Assembly: GCA_017309275.1 (NCBI GenBank)
Contig: JAFKLT010000042.1
Coordinates: 1 to 64,000 of the forward strand
Direction of reading: 5' to 3'
DNA: 64,000 bases
DNA from: Sphingomonadales bacterium
GTDB taxonomy: Bacteria > Pseudomonadota > Alphaproteobacteria > Sphingomonadales > Sphingomonadaceae
Shown one piece after another: positions 35,487 to 44,912 of this stretch. The notes beneath the pieces were generated by a model. It worked only from the letters and a program-made list of their open reading frames with translations. It was not told where the DNA came from and ran no database searches. The translations under genes and the position numbers were made by a program. Each line of letters opens with the position of its first letter. The stretch's first letter is position 1.

Positions 35487-38400
35487 TCAGAACTTGGCGA
35501 TGGCGCCAACATATCCATAACGTCCGCGGACGTCATAGATACCCGAGCCTGCACCGACGCCGGTCAGGCCGTACGGCGGCTGGCGGTCGAACAGGTTGTC
35601 AACACCGAGATAGACGTTGAAGCGGTCGTTCACGTCCGCGTCGAAGCGGATGTTGTGATACCAAACCGCCGGGTACTTCTTGACCTGGGCGTAGTCCGGG
35701 TTTTCCGGCGGACGGCCCTGGAGCGAGTTGAAGTCCTCGTAGGTGTTCAGGTACATGCCGCCGAGGTAACGCAGCTCGTAGGTGAAGCCCACCTTGCCGA
35801 TCTTCGCGTTGGTCCGCAGGTTGAACGCGTCGACGGGATCGCCGAGTTCGCTCAGGATGCGGTTTTCGAAGTTCGGATTGGCCGGGTTCAGGAAGTTGCT
35901 GCGTTCCAGAGCGTGCGTCCAGACGCCGTTGAACGCCAGGCTGCCCCAATCGAACGACTTGCGGTAGTTCAGATTGACGTCGATGCCGCGCGCCGTGAGC
36001 TTCGCGAAGTTCAGCGTCGACTGAAGCAGCGTGCCCTCCACGATGCGGAACGCTTCTTCGCCGTTGCCGGTCGCACCGTTGACGCCAACGCGTTCGAACG
36101 AGCCGCAGAACGGGTTGTTCAGCGTCGGCTGGTCATAGCACTGGTTGACGATCGTCTGAGCGGCAACCGACGTGATGACGTTGTCGATCTTGATGTCGTA
36201 GTAATCGACCGACAGCGACAGGCCCGGGACGAAGCGCGGTTCGAAGACACCACCAACGGTGAAGCTCTTCGACGTCTCTTCGCGAAGGTTCGGGTTGCCG
36301 CCGCTGTTGATTTCGAGCGACTGAACATAGACGAAGTCATAGTTCGCCGGACGACCCTGAGCGGTACAGTTGGCAGCACGGAACTGCGAACCGGCGCCGA
36401 GGTTACGAGCCGAGCAAGGATCGGTGAAGTTCGGCGCGAAGTTCTGGCTCTGCTCCGAGAACAGCTCCGAAAGGTTCGGCGCACGAACCGACTTCGAGTA
36501 GCTCGCACGGAAGCGAATGTCCTCGATCGGCGCGTAATCGACGCCACCCGAATAGGTGTAAACCGTTCCGGTCGAACCCTTATAGTCGGCGATACGACCC
36601 GAACCGTTGACGGTCAGGGCGTGCGCGAACGGCATGTCCTTGAGCAGCGGGATCGAGACTTCGCCGAAAACTTCCTTCACCGAGAAGGTCGACTTCGGGA
36701 AAGCCGGGATCGCGTTGTAGAAGGCATAGCCGAACTGCGTGTCGTCATCGAGATCGTAGAAGTTGGTCTCACGACGATATTCCGCACCGACCGAGAAAGC
36801 GATCGGGCCGCCCGGCAGTTCGAACAGCTGGCTGAGGTCGCCCGCGACGAAGCCCGAAGCGACGAATTGGGTGATCTCACCCTGTGCCTTGGTGTTCTGC
36901 AGGACGTACTGACGCGCAGCCGCCGACGACGAGCCGTCACCGAACGGGTTGATCGGAACGCAGGACGCAACGTCCGCGCGCAGGCGATCACGGATGTAGA
37001 TCTCGTCAGCGGTCGGGTTGGTCAGCGCGTTGAGCTGGCCCAGCGTACGACCGTCGATGTTCACATAGCCGGTCGTGTTGTTCGGATCGGTCGTTGCGCG
37101 GCAAACGACGTTGCCGTTGGTGTCGCGAACGGTGTCGAGGCCAAGCAGGTAACGCTGGACGTTGACGTTGCCCTGGATCTCGTTGCTTTCCTTGAACTTA
37201 CCGTAGTTCGCCGAAATTTCGTAGTTCCAGTCGTCGTTGAAGTCGCCCTTGAAACCGCCGACAACGCGCCAGGTCTCACGAACCAGGCGTTCGTCGCGGA
37301 TGCCGAACTCGGTCCAGTTCTTGCGAAGGCTGAAGCGCGTCGCGTTGGTCGGCGTGGCGCCGCCTGCGATGAGCTGCTGCTCGATGATCGCGCGTGCCTG
37401 CGTGTTCAGGTACGGGTTGTCGAGACGCGGACGTTCACGAACGTCGAGACCGCCAAGCGTGGTGCCCTGCGAGAAGAAGGGACCGCTCTGCGAACCCATG
37501 GCCGTCGTCTTGACATACTTCGCTTCGACGAAGGGCACGAGCGCGTCGCTGATGTCGTAGTGCGCGACGAAGTTGACCGAGATGCGCTCCAGCGTCGGGG
37601 TCAGCGTGACCAGACGGCCTTCGCGACCCGAATAGCCGTTGCCGCCGACATAGTTGCCGTTCGGGCCGAGGCCGATGCGGGTGCCGGTCTGCTGCGTCAG
37701 CGTGCCGTCGGGACGGAACAGATAGGTACAGGTGTACGCTGCGCCGAGCGGATCGCGACCGCAGGCCGCAGTCGGGCTGGTGAAGCCGAGCTGACCGCCG
37801 GTCGAAATGGTGGCCGAACGGATGTCTTCGTAGAAGATACGGTCGAACACGTCGTCGTAGTTCGGCGTCGGGCCGGTGGCCGAGTCGGTGTCGACAACGA
37901 CGAAGTTGTTGTTCTGGTTGATGTTCCGGCCACGACCCGAAGCCGCATATTGCGACTGGTAGGCATATTCGACGTTCAGCGCGGCGTTACCGCGGCCATC
38001 GGCGAAGTTCTTGCCTGCGAGGAACGAGACATACTGGTTGCCGGCATCGCCATAGTCGAGGTTGACGCCCGCCTGGCCACGCAGCTGGATGCCGTCGTAG
38101 TTGTCCTTGAGGATGAAGTTGACCACACCGGCGATCGCGTCCGAACCATAGATCGACGAAGCGCCGCCCGTCAGGACGTCGACGCGCTCGATCATGTCGG
38201 TCGGGATGGTGTTGATGTCGACCGAGACGCCGTTCGACAGAATGTCGCCGGCGACGTGACGGCGGCCGTTGACCAGGACCAGCGTGCGCTGCGTGCCCAG
38301 ACCGCGAAGGTCGAGCAGGTTCAGACCGCGGGTGCCGAGGAAGCGCGTGCCGTTCGACTGGCTGAGCGTGCTGCGGAGCTGCGGCAGGTCGTTCAGGACG

Positions 38401-38636
38401 TCACCGATCGAAACCTGGCCGGTTTCGAAGAACTCTTCGCCCGAAACGGTCGTGATCGGAACGGTCGATTCGAGGTTGGGCTGGCGGATGCGCGAACCCG
38501 TAACGACGATGGCGGTGCCGCCTTCTTCAGCCGTTTCGCCGGCTGCTGCCGCGTCGCCCTGGGCGTACGCCGGCATGGCGCTGAACAATGCAAGAGTCAG
38601 GGCAGAGCCCCGAACTAGCAGGCTAGTCTTCTTCAT
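35487..38636 (-). CDS. TonB-dependent outer-membrane receptor (1049 aa)
   Basis: The start at 38636 gives a signal peptide (MKKTSLLVRGSALTLALFSA, cleavage after AYAQ). The plug domain covers about residues 40-170: IVVTGSRIRQPN, ISGEEF-like VSGEEFFETGQ, VLVNGRRHVAGD, IYGSDAIAGVVNFILKDNYDG. A long barrel with many Asn/Gly turns ends in the aromatic residue of GAIAKF. Base composition is visibly less GC-rich than the surrounding genes, with many CGT, AAC and GAA codons, as expected for a highly expressed gene. Probable substrate class: large sugars, peptides or similar. It closes with the strong terminator at 35438-35463. Confidence 0.94.
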   Translation of the reverse strand: MKKTSLLVRGSALTLALFSAMPAYAQGDAAAAGETAEEGGTAIVVTGSRIRQPNLESTVPITTVSGEEFFETGQVSIGDVLNDLPQLRSTLSQSNGTRFLGTRGLNLLDLRGLGTQRTLVLVNGRRHVAGDILSNGVSVDINTIPTDMIERVDVLTGGASSIYGSDAIAGVVNFILKDNYDGIQLRGQAGVNLDYGDAGNQYVSFLAGKNFADGRGNAALNVEYAYQSQYAASGRGRNINQNNNFVVVDTDSATGPTPNYDDVFDRIFYEDIRSATISTGGQLGFTSPTAACGRDPLGAAYTCTYLFRPDGTLTQQTGTRIGLGPNGNYVGGNGYSGREGRLVTLTPTLERISVNFVAHYDISDALVPFVEAKYVKTTAMGSQSGPFFSQGTTLGGLDVRERPRLDNPYLNTQARAIIEQQLIAGGATPTNATRFSLRKNWTEFGIRDERLVRETWRVVGGFKGDFNDDWNYEISANYGKFKESNEIQGNVNVQRYLLGLDTVRDTNGNVVCRATTDPNNTTGYVNIDGRTLGQLNALTNPTADEIYIRDRLRADVASCVPINPFGDGSSSAAARQYVLQNTKAQGEITQFVASGFVAGDLSQLFELPGGPIAFSVGAEYRRETNFYDLDDDTQFGYAFYNAIPAFPKSTFSVKEVFGEVSIPLLKDMPFAHALTVNGSGRIADYKGSTGTVYTYSGGVDYAPIEDIRFRASYSKSVRAPNLSELFSEQSQNFAPNFTDPCSARNLGAGSQFRAANCTAQGRPANYDFVYVQSLEINSGGNPNLREETSKSFTVGGVFEPRFVPGLSLSVDYYDIKIDNVITSVAAQTIVNQCYDQPTLNNPFCGSFERVGVNGATGNGEEAFRIVEGTLLQSTLNFAKLTARGIDVNLNYRKSFDWGSLAFNGVWTHALERSNFLNPANPNFENRILSELGDPVDAFNLRTNAKIGKVGFTYELRYLGGMYLNTYEDFNSLQGRPPENPDYAQVKKYPAVWYHNIRFDADVNDRFNVYLGVDNLFDRQPPYGLTGVGAGSGIYDVRGRYGYVGAIAKF

Positions 38637-39181
38637 GATGTGTTTCCCCGTTAACCGTCCCGAAAAATTAAAGAACGGATCGGGGTCTAAAAAGCCCGAA
38701 AATTTTGAGGGCACAAGTCCAATGTGGCTAAATTCTTACATCCTGGGGTCGTCGGTGCGACGTTGTGGCATTTTCGCAACAGGTCAGGGCGGCGACCGCT
38801 AAGCCGCTGTTGAAGCATGATTGCTTGAGCAGGACATGATTTGATTCTCTGCGGCAGCCAAGGCACTGAATGATGCGGAATAATGGTTTCCATTGTAACG
38901 AAGTTACTTTTGCACGCATCATCGGTTAATAGCCGCCTGTCGAGGGCCCATGTTATAGATAGCCATGGTTTTGGTGAAAGTTGCGGTGCCAATCGGCCGT
39001 TCCTGGGCGGATGGCGCGCCGGTATCGGCGCCGGGGTAGGCGAATCGACTGCCGCAAGAGCCGTGCGCGGCGCACATGTTGCGATGCATCATAATTTGAT
39101 GCTAATGCCTTTGGCTTCAACGATGGCCGAGGTCGCAACTGGGCCGCCTTCGCCGTGGGATATAGAGGAGCTCGGGTCAGC
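38637..39181. other. 545-bp divergent intergenic region
   Basis: The stretch separates the receptor (minus) and phaR (plus) and is noticeably more AT-rich than its surroundings. I see a small dyad GTAAC-GAA-GTTAC (38895-38907) and AT-rich blocks next to the receptor start, suitable for promoter elements. No tRNA, riboswitch or convincing small gene could be seen; the short open frames in it look random. Confidence 0.6.
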
Positions 39182-39721
39182 ATGGCCAAGTCGAGGACAG
39201 CCGCGGATGGCGATGTCGTTACGATCAAGAAATACGCCAATCGGCGTCTTTATGATACGGAACGCAGTTGCTACATCACGCTCGACGATCTTGGCACGAT
39301 GGTCCGGGACGGTCGCGATTTCCGCGTCGTCGACGCGAAGAGCGGCGAAGATATCACGCACAATGTCCTGACGCAGATCATCATGGACACCGAAACGCGC
39401 GGCGAAACCCTGCTGCCCGTCAATTTCCTGCGCCAGCTGATCGGCATGTACGGCGACAAGATGCAGTCGATGGTGCCGCAATATCTGGAGGCGTCGATGG
39501 CGTCCTTTAGGAAGAACCAGCAGGACGTCCGCGCAGCGTTCGAGGGTGCGCTCGGCTCCAACCCACTTGCCGAACTGACCCGGCGCAATCTGGAAATGTT
39601 CCAGCAAGCCGCGGGCGCGTTCATGCCAGGCGTTGCCGGAAACAAGTCGAAGGACGCCGAAATCGACGCGCTCAAGGCTGAAATCGCCGACCTGAAGGCC
39701 GAGCTCGCCAACAAGAAATAA
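39182..39721 (+). CDS. phaR: Polyhydroxyalkanoate synthesis repressor PhaR
   Basis: 179 aa. The N-terminal PHB/PHA accumulation regulator DNA-binding region is IKKYANRRLYDTERSCYITL, followed by DGRDFRVVDAKSGEDIT and NVLTQII; the C-terminus (about 150-179) is a charged coiled coil (EIDALKAEIADLKAEL). PhaR senses PHA and represses phasin or synthase genes; no pha genes are in the window. The ATG at 39182 has GAGGAG about 12 nt upstream. Confidence 0.92.
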   Translation: MAKSRTAADGDVVTIKKYANRRLYDTERSCYITLDDLGTMVRDGRDFRVVDAKSGEDITHNVLTQIIMDTETRGETLLPVNFLRQLIGMYGDKMQSMVPQYLEASMASFRKNQQDVRAAFEGALGSNPLAELTRRNLEMFQQAAGAFMPGVAGNKSKDAEIDALKAEIADLKAELANKK

Positions 39722-39764
39722 TCCGGGGCCGCTCTTCCGCCCCAAAGCACAGAAAACAGGACAC

Positions 39765-41291
39765 ATGATCAAGCATGCGCTCAGCGTAACCCGTCAGGCC
39801 GACTTCGCGGCCTGGTATCAGGATGTCATTGCCGAGGCCGATCTCGCCGAGGAATCGGGCGTGCGCGGCTGCATGGTGATCAAGCCGTGGGGCTGGGGGA
39901 TCTGGGAACGGATCCAGAAGGTGATGGATGCCGACATCAAGGATGCGGGCGTCCAGAATTGCTATTTCCCGCTCTTCATTCCCTTGAGCTTCTTTGAAAA
40001 GGAAGCCGACCATGTCGATGGTTTTGCAAAGGAAATGGCGGTCGTTACGCATCACCGGCTGATCGCGGACGGCAAGGGCAAGCTCGTTCCCGATCCCGAA
40101 GCGAAGCTTGAAGAGCCGCTGATCATCCGTCCGACGTCTGAAACCGTCATCGGTGCGGCGATGAGCCGTTGGGTGCAGAGCTGGCGCGACCTGCCGCTGA
40201 AGGTCAATCAGTGGGCGAACGTCGTACGATGGGAGATGCGCACGCGCATGTTCCTGCGCACCAGCGAATTTCTGTGGCAGGAAGGCCATACGGCGCACGC
40301 CGATCGCGAAGATGCGATGGTGGAGACGCTGCGCGCGCTGGAAATGTATCGCGCCTTTGCCGAGGATGTTCTCGCCATGCCGGTGATTGCCGGTGAAAAG
40401 CCCGAGAATGAGCGCTTCCCCGGCGCGGTCGCGACCTATTCGATCGAAGCGATGATGCAGGACGGCAAGGCGCTCCAGGCGGGCACCTCGCACTATCTGG
40501 GCACCGGCTTCGCCGAAGCGGCGGGCATTCGCTATCAGGACAAGGATGGCGGCCACAGCCTTTGTCATACGACGAGCTGGGGCGTATCGACCCGCATGAT
40601 CGGCGGCGTCATCATGACGCACGGCGATGACGACGGGCTGCGTTGCCCGCCGCGCATCGCGCCGCATCAGATCGTCATCGTCCCCATGTTGCGCGACAAT
40701 GACGAGGACGTCGCAATTCTCGACTATTGCCGCGATCTCGAGACGAAGCTCAAGGCGCTCGACGCTTTCCGCGAACCTGTCCGCGTCCTGCTCGATACCG
40801 GTGCGAACAAGGCGCAGACGAAGCGCTGGGGCTGGGTCAAGAAGGGCGCGCCGCTGGTCGTCGAAGTCGGTCCGCGCGACGTCGCGGGCGGCAATGTCGC
40901 GGTCATCCGCCGCGACCGGCTGTACAAGGACGACGGCAAGCTCAACACGGCCTTCGTCGCGAAGGACGAATTCGTCGCGGGCGTGACCGCCACGCTCACC
41001 GACATCCAGGCGAGCCTGTATGCGGCGGCGAAGGAGCGGCTGCATTCGAACATTCGCCGCGACGTCACCGATCTGGCCGCGCATTTCTCGGGTGATGACA
41101 AGTTCGTCGGCTGGGTCGAGGTGCAATGGGCACGCCCGACCGGCGCGGTACTGGACGGGATCGTCGAGAAGCTGAAGGCGTTGAAGCTGACGATGCGTAA
41201 TACACCGCTCGACGCGACGCCCGCCGACGGCGCCTGCTTCTTCACCGGCGAGCCCGCGGTTGAACGCGTGCTAATCGGGCGGACCTATTAA
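39765..41291 (+). CDS. proS: Prolyl-tRNA synthetase, archaeal/eukaryotic-type (class IIa)
   Basis: 508 aa. Class II motif 2 is preserved as VVRWEMRTRMFLRTSEFLWQ with the downstream GHTAH; this arrangement is of the type 3 archaeal/eukaryotic-like ProRS rather than the bacterial form with an editing insert. The sequence GTSHYLGTGFAEAAGIRY supports prolyl specificity. A C-terminal zinc-binding or anticodon-binding domain follows, ending in RTY. The TAA at 41289-41291 is directly followed in the same frame by the rnr TTG start. Confidence 0.93.
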   Translation: MIKHALSVTRQADFAAWYQDVIAEADLAEESGVRGCMVIKPWGWGIWERIQKVMDADIKDAGVQNCYFPLFIPLSFFEKEADHVDGFAKEMAVVTHHRLIADGKGKLVPDPEAKLEEPLIIRPTSETVIGAAMSRWVQSWRDLPLKVNQWANVVRWEMRTRMFLRTSEFLWQEGHTAHADREDAMVETLRALEMYRAFAEDVLAMPVIAGEKPENERFPGAVATYSIEAMMQDGKALQAGTSHYLGTGFAEAAGIRYQDKDGGHSLCHTTSWGVSTRMIGGVIMTHGDDDGLRCPPRIAPHQIVIVPMLRDNDEDVAILDYCRDLETKLKALDAFREPVRVLLDTGANKAQTKRWGWVKKGAPLVVEVGPRDVAGGNVAVIRRDRLYKDDGKLNTAFVAKDEFVAGVTATLTDIQASLYAAAKERLHSNIRRDVTDLAAHFSGDDKFVGWVEVQWARPTGAVLDGIVEKLKALKLTMRNTPLDATPADGACFFTGEPAVERVLIGRTY

Positions 41292-43601
41292 TTGGCCAAC
41301 GGACCGAAACGGCCGAAACCCGCGGGGTTGCCGTCGCCCGAGCAAATCCTGCGCTTTATCCAGGACAGTAGCGGAGCGATCGGGAAGCGGGAGATCGCCA
41401 AGCATTTCGGTCTGCACGGCGCCGACAAGATCGCGCTGAAAGCGCTGCTGAAGGACATGACCGACGAGGGGCTCGTCGACATGGCGCCCGGGCGCGCGTT
41501 CCACAAGCATGGCGGCTTGCCGCGCGTCACCGTATTGCGCGTCGCGGCGATCGAGGGCGATGCGGTGTGGGCTGTGCCCGATCATTGGGAGGGCAGCGGC
41601 CCTGCGCCGCGCCTTCGCGTGATGGAAAAGGGCCGCCGCAGCGCGCTGGGCATCGGTGACCGCATCCTGGCGCGGACCGAGGAGCGCGGCAGCGGCCATG
41701 TCGCGCACCCGATGAAAAAGCTGCAGGCAGGCGGCGAGACGATCATCGGCGTGCTGGTTGCCGACACCGGCCCTGGCGGCAAGCCGATGACCTGGCTGCG
41801 TCCCGCCGACAAGCGCGCGCGTTTCGACTTCGCCGTCGCGGACATGGGCGATGCGGCCATCGGCGACCTCGTGCGCGCCGAGCTTTCGGGCCGCGGCCCC
41901 GCGACGAAGGCCCGCGTGATCGATCGCATCGGTGACCCCTTCGCCCCGCGTTCGCTGAGCATGATCGCGATCGCGAAGCATGAAATCCCGCATGTCTTCG
42001 GCGAAGAGGTGGTGGCCGAGGCCGAGCTTGCCGCAAGGCTGCCGCTGACCCCCGACGGCCGCGAGGATTTGCGCGACCTGCCGATCGTTGCGATCGACCC
42101 TATCGACGCGCGCGACCATGACGACGCCGTCTGGGCGATCCCGGACGAGGATGCCGGCAACAAAGGCGGTTTTCGCGCGATCGTCGCGATCGCCGACGTC
42201 AGCTATTATGTTCGCGCCGACAGCGCGCTCGATCGCGAGGCGCGGCGTCGCGGCAACAGCGTCTATTTCCCGGACCAGGTCGTGCCGATGCTGCCCGAGA
42301 CGCTGTCCGCGGGCGTTTGCTCGCTGAAAGCCGGCGAGGATCGCGCGGCGATGGCGTGCCATCTGGTCGTCGACAAACATGGGAAAGTGACGTCATGGCG
42401 TTTCACGCGCGCGCTGGTACGGCTGCGCGCGAATATCGCCTATGAACGCGCGCAGGCGGCCTTCGACGCCGATATGCCGGATGAGAGGTGGGACGGGGAC
42501 GTGCTTCCCGCGCTCAAGAATCTCTGGGCCTGTTGGGCACTGCTGGCGAAGGCGCGCGACGCGCGGTCCCCGCTCGACCTCGATTTGCCCGAACGTCAGG
42601 TGCGGCTCGACGAACAGGGCAATATCGCAGAAATCCGGGTTCGCGAGCGGCTCGACGCGCATCGGCTGATCGAGGACTATATGATCGCGGCGAACGTCGC
42701 GGCGGCAAAGGCGCTGGAGGCGAAGAAATCGCCGGTCATGTACCGCATCCACGAGCCGCCGAGCCGCGAGAAGCTGGTCAGCCTCAAGGATTATCTCGAA
42801 ACCTTCGAACAAAGCTTTGCGCTGGGGCAGGTCATCACGCCCGCCGTTTTCAACCGGCTGATCGACGGATTTTCAGGCGACGACCGCCTGCCTCAGATCA
42901 TGGAAGCGATCCTGCGCAGCCAGACGCAGGCCTATTACGGCCCCGCCAATTCGGGGCATTTCGGCTTGGCGCTCGGCTCCTACGCGCATTTCACCTCGCC
43001 GATCCGCCGCTACGCCGACCTGATCGTCCACCGCGCGCTCGTCGATGCCTATCGTCTGGAGGTTCCGGGCAAGCCCAAGGGGCTGCCCGAACGCACCGGG
43101 CTTGGCGAGGCCGACCGCAAGGGCTTGTCACGTATCGGCGAGGCGATCAGCGCGCTCGAACGCCGCGCGATGGAGGCGGAGCGCGAGACGATCGACCGCT
43201 ATGTCGCGGCCTATCTCGCGACCAAGGTGGGCGAAATCGTTCCCGCGCGGATCACCGGGGTTCAGCCTTTCGGCTTTTTCGCGACCGTCGATGGGCTCGG
43301 CGGCGACGGGCTGGTACCGGTATCGACGCTGGGCAGCGAACGCTTTTTCTATGACGAAGCCGCACGGACGCTCGACAGCGAACATGGGCGGGTGAGCTAT
43401 TCGGTCGGGCAGCGGCTCGAGCTTCGCCTGATGGATGCCAATCCGATCAGCGGCGCGCTGCGCTTCGAGCTTCCGGACACGCCCGAGGGCGGTTTTCGCA
43501 ATCGTCCGCCAAGGCGCGACGGCCTGAAGAAGGCGGGGAAGCATGTCGTCGGCAAGCGCGGGCGGCCGAACAATATTCGCCATCAGGGGCGTAAACGCTA
43601 A
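41292..43601 (+). CDS. rnr: Ribonuclease R
   Basis: 3'-5' exoribonuclease that degrades structured RNA. The 769-aa protein has an N-terminal winged-helix region (KREIAKHFGL), cold-shock-like OB domains, and the RNB catalytic domain. The four-Asp catalytic cluster is in IDPIDARDHDD near residue 273. The C-terminal S1 domain includes PARITGVQPFGFFA, and the tail is basic (KRGRPNNIRHQGRKR). It begins at TTG 41292 immediately after, and in the same reading frame as, the proS stop, so no upstream start is possible. Confidence 0.94.
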   Translation: MANGPKRPKPAGLPSPEQILRFIQDSSGAIGKREIAKHFGLHGADKIALKALLKDMTDEGLVDMAPGRAFHKHGGLPRVTVLRVAAIEGDAVWAVPDHWEGSGPAPRLRVMEKGRRSALGIGDRILARTEERGSGHVAHPMKKLQAGGETIIGVLVADTGPGGKPMTWLRPADKRARFDFAVADMGDAAIGDLVRAELSGRGPATKARVIDRIGDPFAPRSLSMIAIAKHEIPHVFGEEVVAEAELAARLPLTPDGREDLRDLPIVAIDPIDARDHDDAVWAIPDEDAGNKGGFRAIVAIADVSYYVRADSALDREARRRGNSVYFPDQVVPMLPETLSAGVCSLKAGEDRAAMACHLVVDKHGKVTSWRFTRALVRLRANIAYERAQAAFDADMPDERWDGDVLPALKNLWACWALLAKARDARSPLDLDLPERQVRLDEQGNIAEIRVRERLDAHRLIEDYMIAANVAAAKALEAKKSPVMYRIHEPPSREKLVSLKDYLETFEQSFALGQVITPAVFNRLIDGFSGDDRLPQIMEAILRSQTQAYYGPANSGHFGLALGSYAHFTSPIRRYADLIVHRALVDAYRLEVPGKPKGLPERTGLGEADRKGLSRIGEAISALERRAMEAERETIDRYVAAYLATKVGEIVPARITGVQPFGFFATVDGLGGDGLVPVSTLGSERFFYDEAARTLDSEHGRVSYSVGQRLELRLMDANPISGALRFELPDTPEGGFRNRPPRRDGLKKAGKHVVGKRGRPNNIRHQGRKR

Positions 43602-43620
43602 CCCTCCTCGCAATGACGAT

Positions 43621-44406
43621 TCATGGGCGCTTCGCCAGCTTCTGTAGCAGCGCCGCGCTCTCCGCATCTGCCGGGAAGAAGGCTTCGATCGCGAGTTCGG
43701 ACAGCGTGATGTCGACCGGTGTACCGAAGATCGTCACGGTGGAGACAAAGCTGATCCGCCCGGCGATCGTATCCAGAACCAGCGGCACCGCGATACTGTT
43801 TACAGCGCCCAGATCATTATCGTTCGCTTCGACCGCATAGGCGGCGATCTCCTCGCGCAGCGCGGCGAGCGCGGTGTCGGCGCTGGCTTCGATCTGGAGG
43901 TCGAGGCGATGCAGGATATGCGCGCGCCACATCGCATGATTGACGATCTGCGGTGCAAGCCCATCCGGATGCAGCGCGATCCGCAGCACGTTGATCGGGG
44001 GCACCAGCAGCGCGGGCGACACCTGTTCGATCAGGATCGCGATCGCGTCGTTAGCGGCGACCATGTTCCAGTGGCGATCGACCGCAAGCGCGGGGTAGGG
44101 TTCATGCCCCCGCAGCACATGCTCGACGATCGCCTTCATGCCCGCCATCTCGGAACTGTCGAGCGGTCGTTCCTGATAATCGGGCGCATAGCCCGCCGCG
44201 AGGAGCAGCGCGTTGCGCGCGCGATGCGGCACATCCAGGCAGTCGGCGATCCGCTGGAGCATCTGCGCGCTCGGTTTCGATCGCCCGGTCTCGATGAAAC
44301 TCAGGTGGCGGGTCGAAATCTCCGTATCGAGTGCCAGGTCCATCTGACTCATCCGGCGCCGCGTGCGCCATTCGCGAAGCTGTTCGCCCAAGGTCGCGAC
44401 GTGCAT
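43621..44406 (-). CDS. XRE-family regulator with MmyB-like ligand domain (261 aa)
   Basis: Residues 5-70 form the helix-turn-helix (QLREWRTRRRMSQMDLALDT, then STRHLSFIETGRSKPS). The C-terminal domain from about residue 95 has the MmyB-like pattern PALAVDRHWNMVAANDA and NVLRIALHPDG, a PAS-like effector pocket. Such regulators usually control an adjacent divergent gene, here the membrane protein at 44523. The effector cannot be guessed. Confidence 0.88.
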   Translation of the reverse strand: MHVATLGEQLREWRTRRRMSQMDLALDTEISTRHLSFIETGRSKPSAQMLQRIADCLDVPHRARNALLLAAGYAPDYQERPLDSSEMAGMKAIVEHVLRGHEPYPALAVDRHWNMVAANDAIAILIEQVSPALLVPPINVLRIALHPDGLAPQIVNHAMWRAHILHRLDLQIEASADTALAALREEIAAYAVEANDNDLGAVNSIAVPLVLDTIAGRISFVSTVTIFGTPVDITLSELAIEAFFPADAESAALLQKLAKRP

Positions 44407-44522
44407 CGAAATCTCCTTCGCCGCTCGATTAGCCAGTCATGTTTCCGATTTCCATTACCCCGGGCGTAATCGACGCCATTCCGTTCGCGGTTCAATTGGT
44501 CGGGGTCGAAAGGAGAAGAATC

Positions 44523-44912
44523 ATGTCGATCCCCCAACTCAAGACCATCCTCGTCGCCGACGCGGTCACCTGTACCGGCGTTCTTGCGCTCGGGCTGTTT
44601 GCATTGACGCCGGTTGCCGCGCTGCTCGGACTGCCGCTCGACGTCGTGACGATCGGGGCGTGGATTTGCCTCGCCGCCGCGTTGCCGATGTATTTGGCGG
44701 CGGCGCAGACCGTTCCGAGCATCGCGCTGGTAAAGCTGATCGCGCTCGGCAATCTCGGCTGGGTCGCGGCGAGCTTTGCGGTCCTGGTCGTCTTCGGGCA
44801 GCAGATGACCGTCATCGGCGTCGGCGTCGTGATCGGGCAAGCCCTTGCCGTGCTCGCCTTTGCGTTTCTTGAATGGAAGGGTGCGGCCGCCCCGCGCGCG
44901 GCGACGGCCTAG
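44523..44912 (+). CDS. Four-helix membrane protein, unknown function (129 aa)
   Basis: AAAGGAG precedes the ATG at 44523. Hydrophobic segments near residues 15-32, 42-60, 68-84 and 94-115 predict four membrane helices with a short C-terminal tail (EWKGAAAPRAATA). It is divergent from the MmyB-like regulator across 116 bp that include an ATTAC...GTAAT dyad (44454-44470), so it is a likely target. Its stop overlaps the stop of the convergent universal stress protein gene (CTAG at 44909-44912). Confidence 0.75.
   Translation: MSIPQLKTILVADAVTCTGVLALGLFALTPVAALLGLPLDVVTIGAWICLAAALPMYLAAAQTVPSIALVKLIALGNLGWVAASFAVLVVFGQQMTVIGVGVVIGQALAVLAFAFLEWKGAAAPRAATA

Noticed and set aside
35382-38618. A 1078-codon open frame on the plus strand, antisense to the second TonB receptor
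   Set aside because: The minus-strand frame has a signal peptide, plug and aromatic C-terminus; the antisense frame is Arg/Val/Glu-rich without known motifs, a product of high GC and codon bias.
38953-39240. Small antisense gene upstream of phaR
   Set aside because: No ribosome site, poor codon bias and overlap with phaR start.
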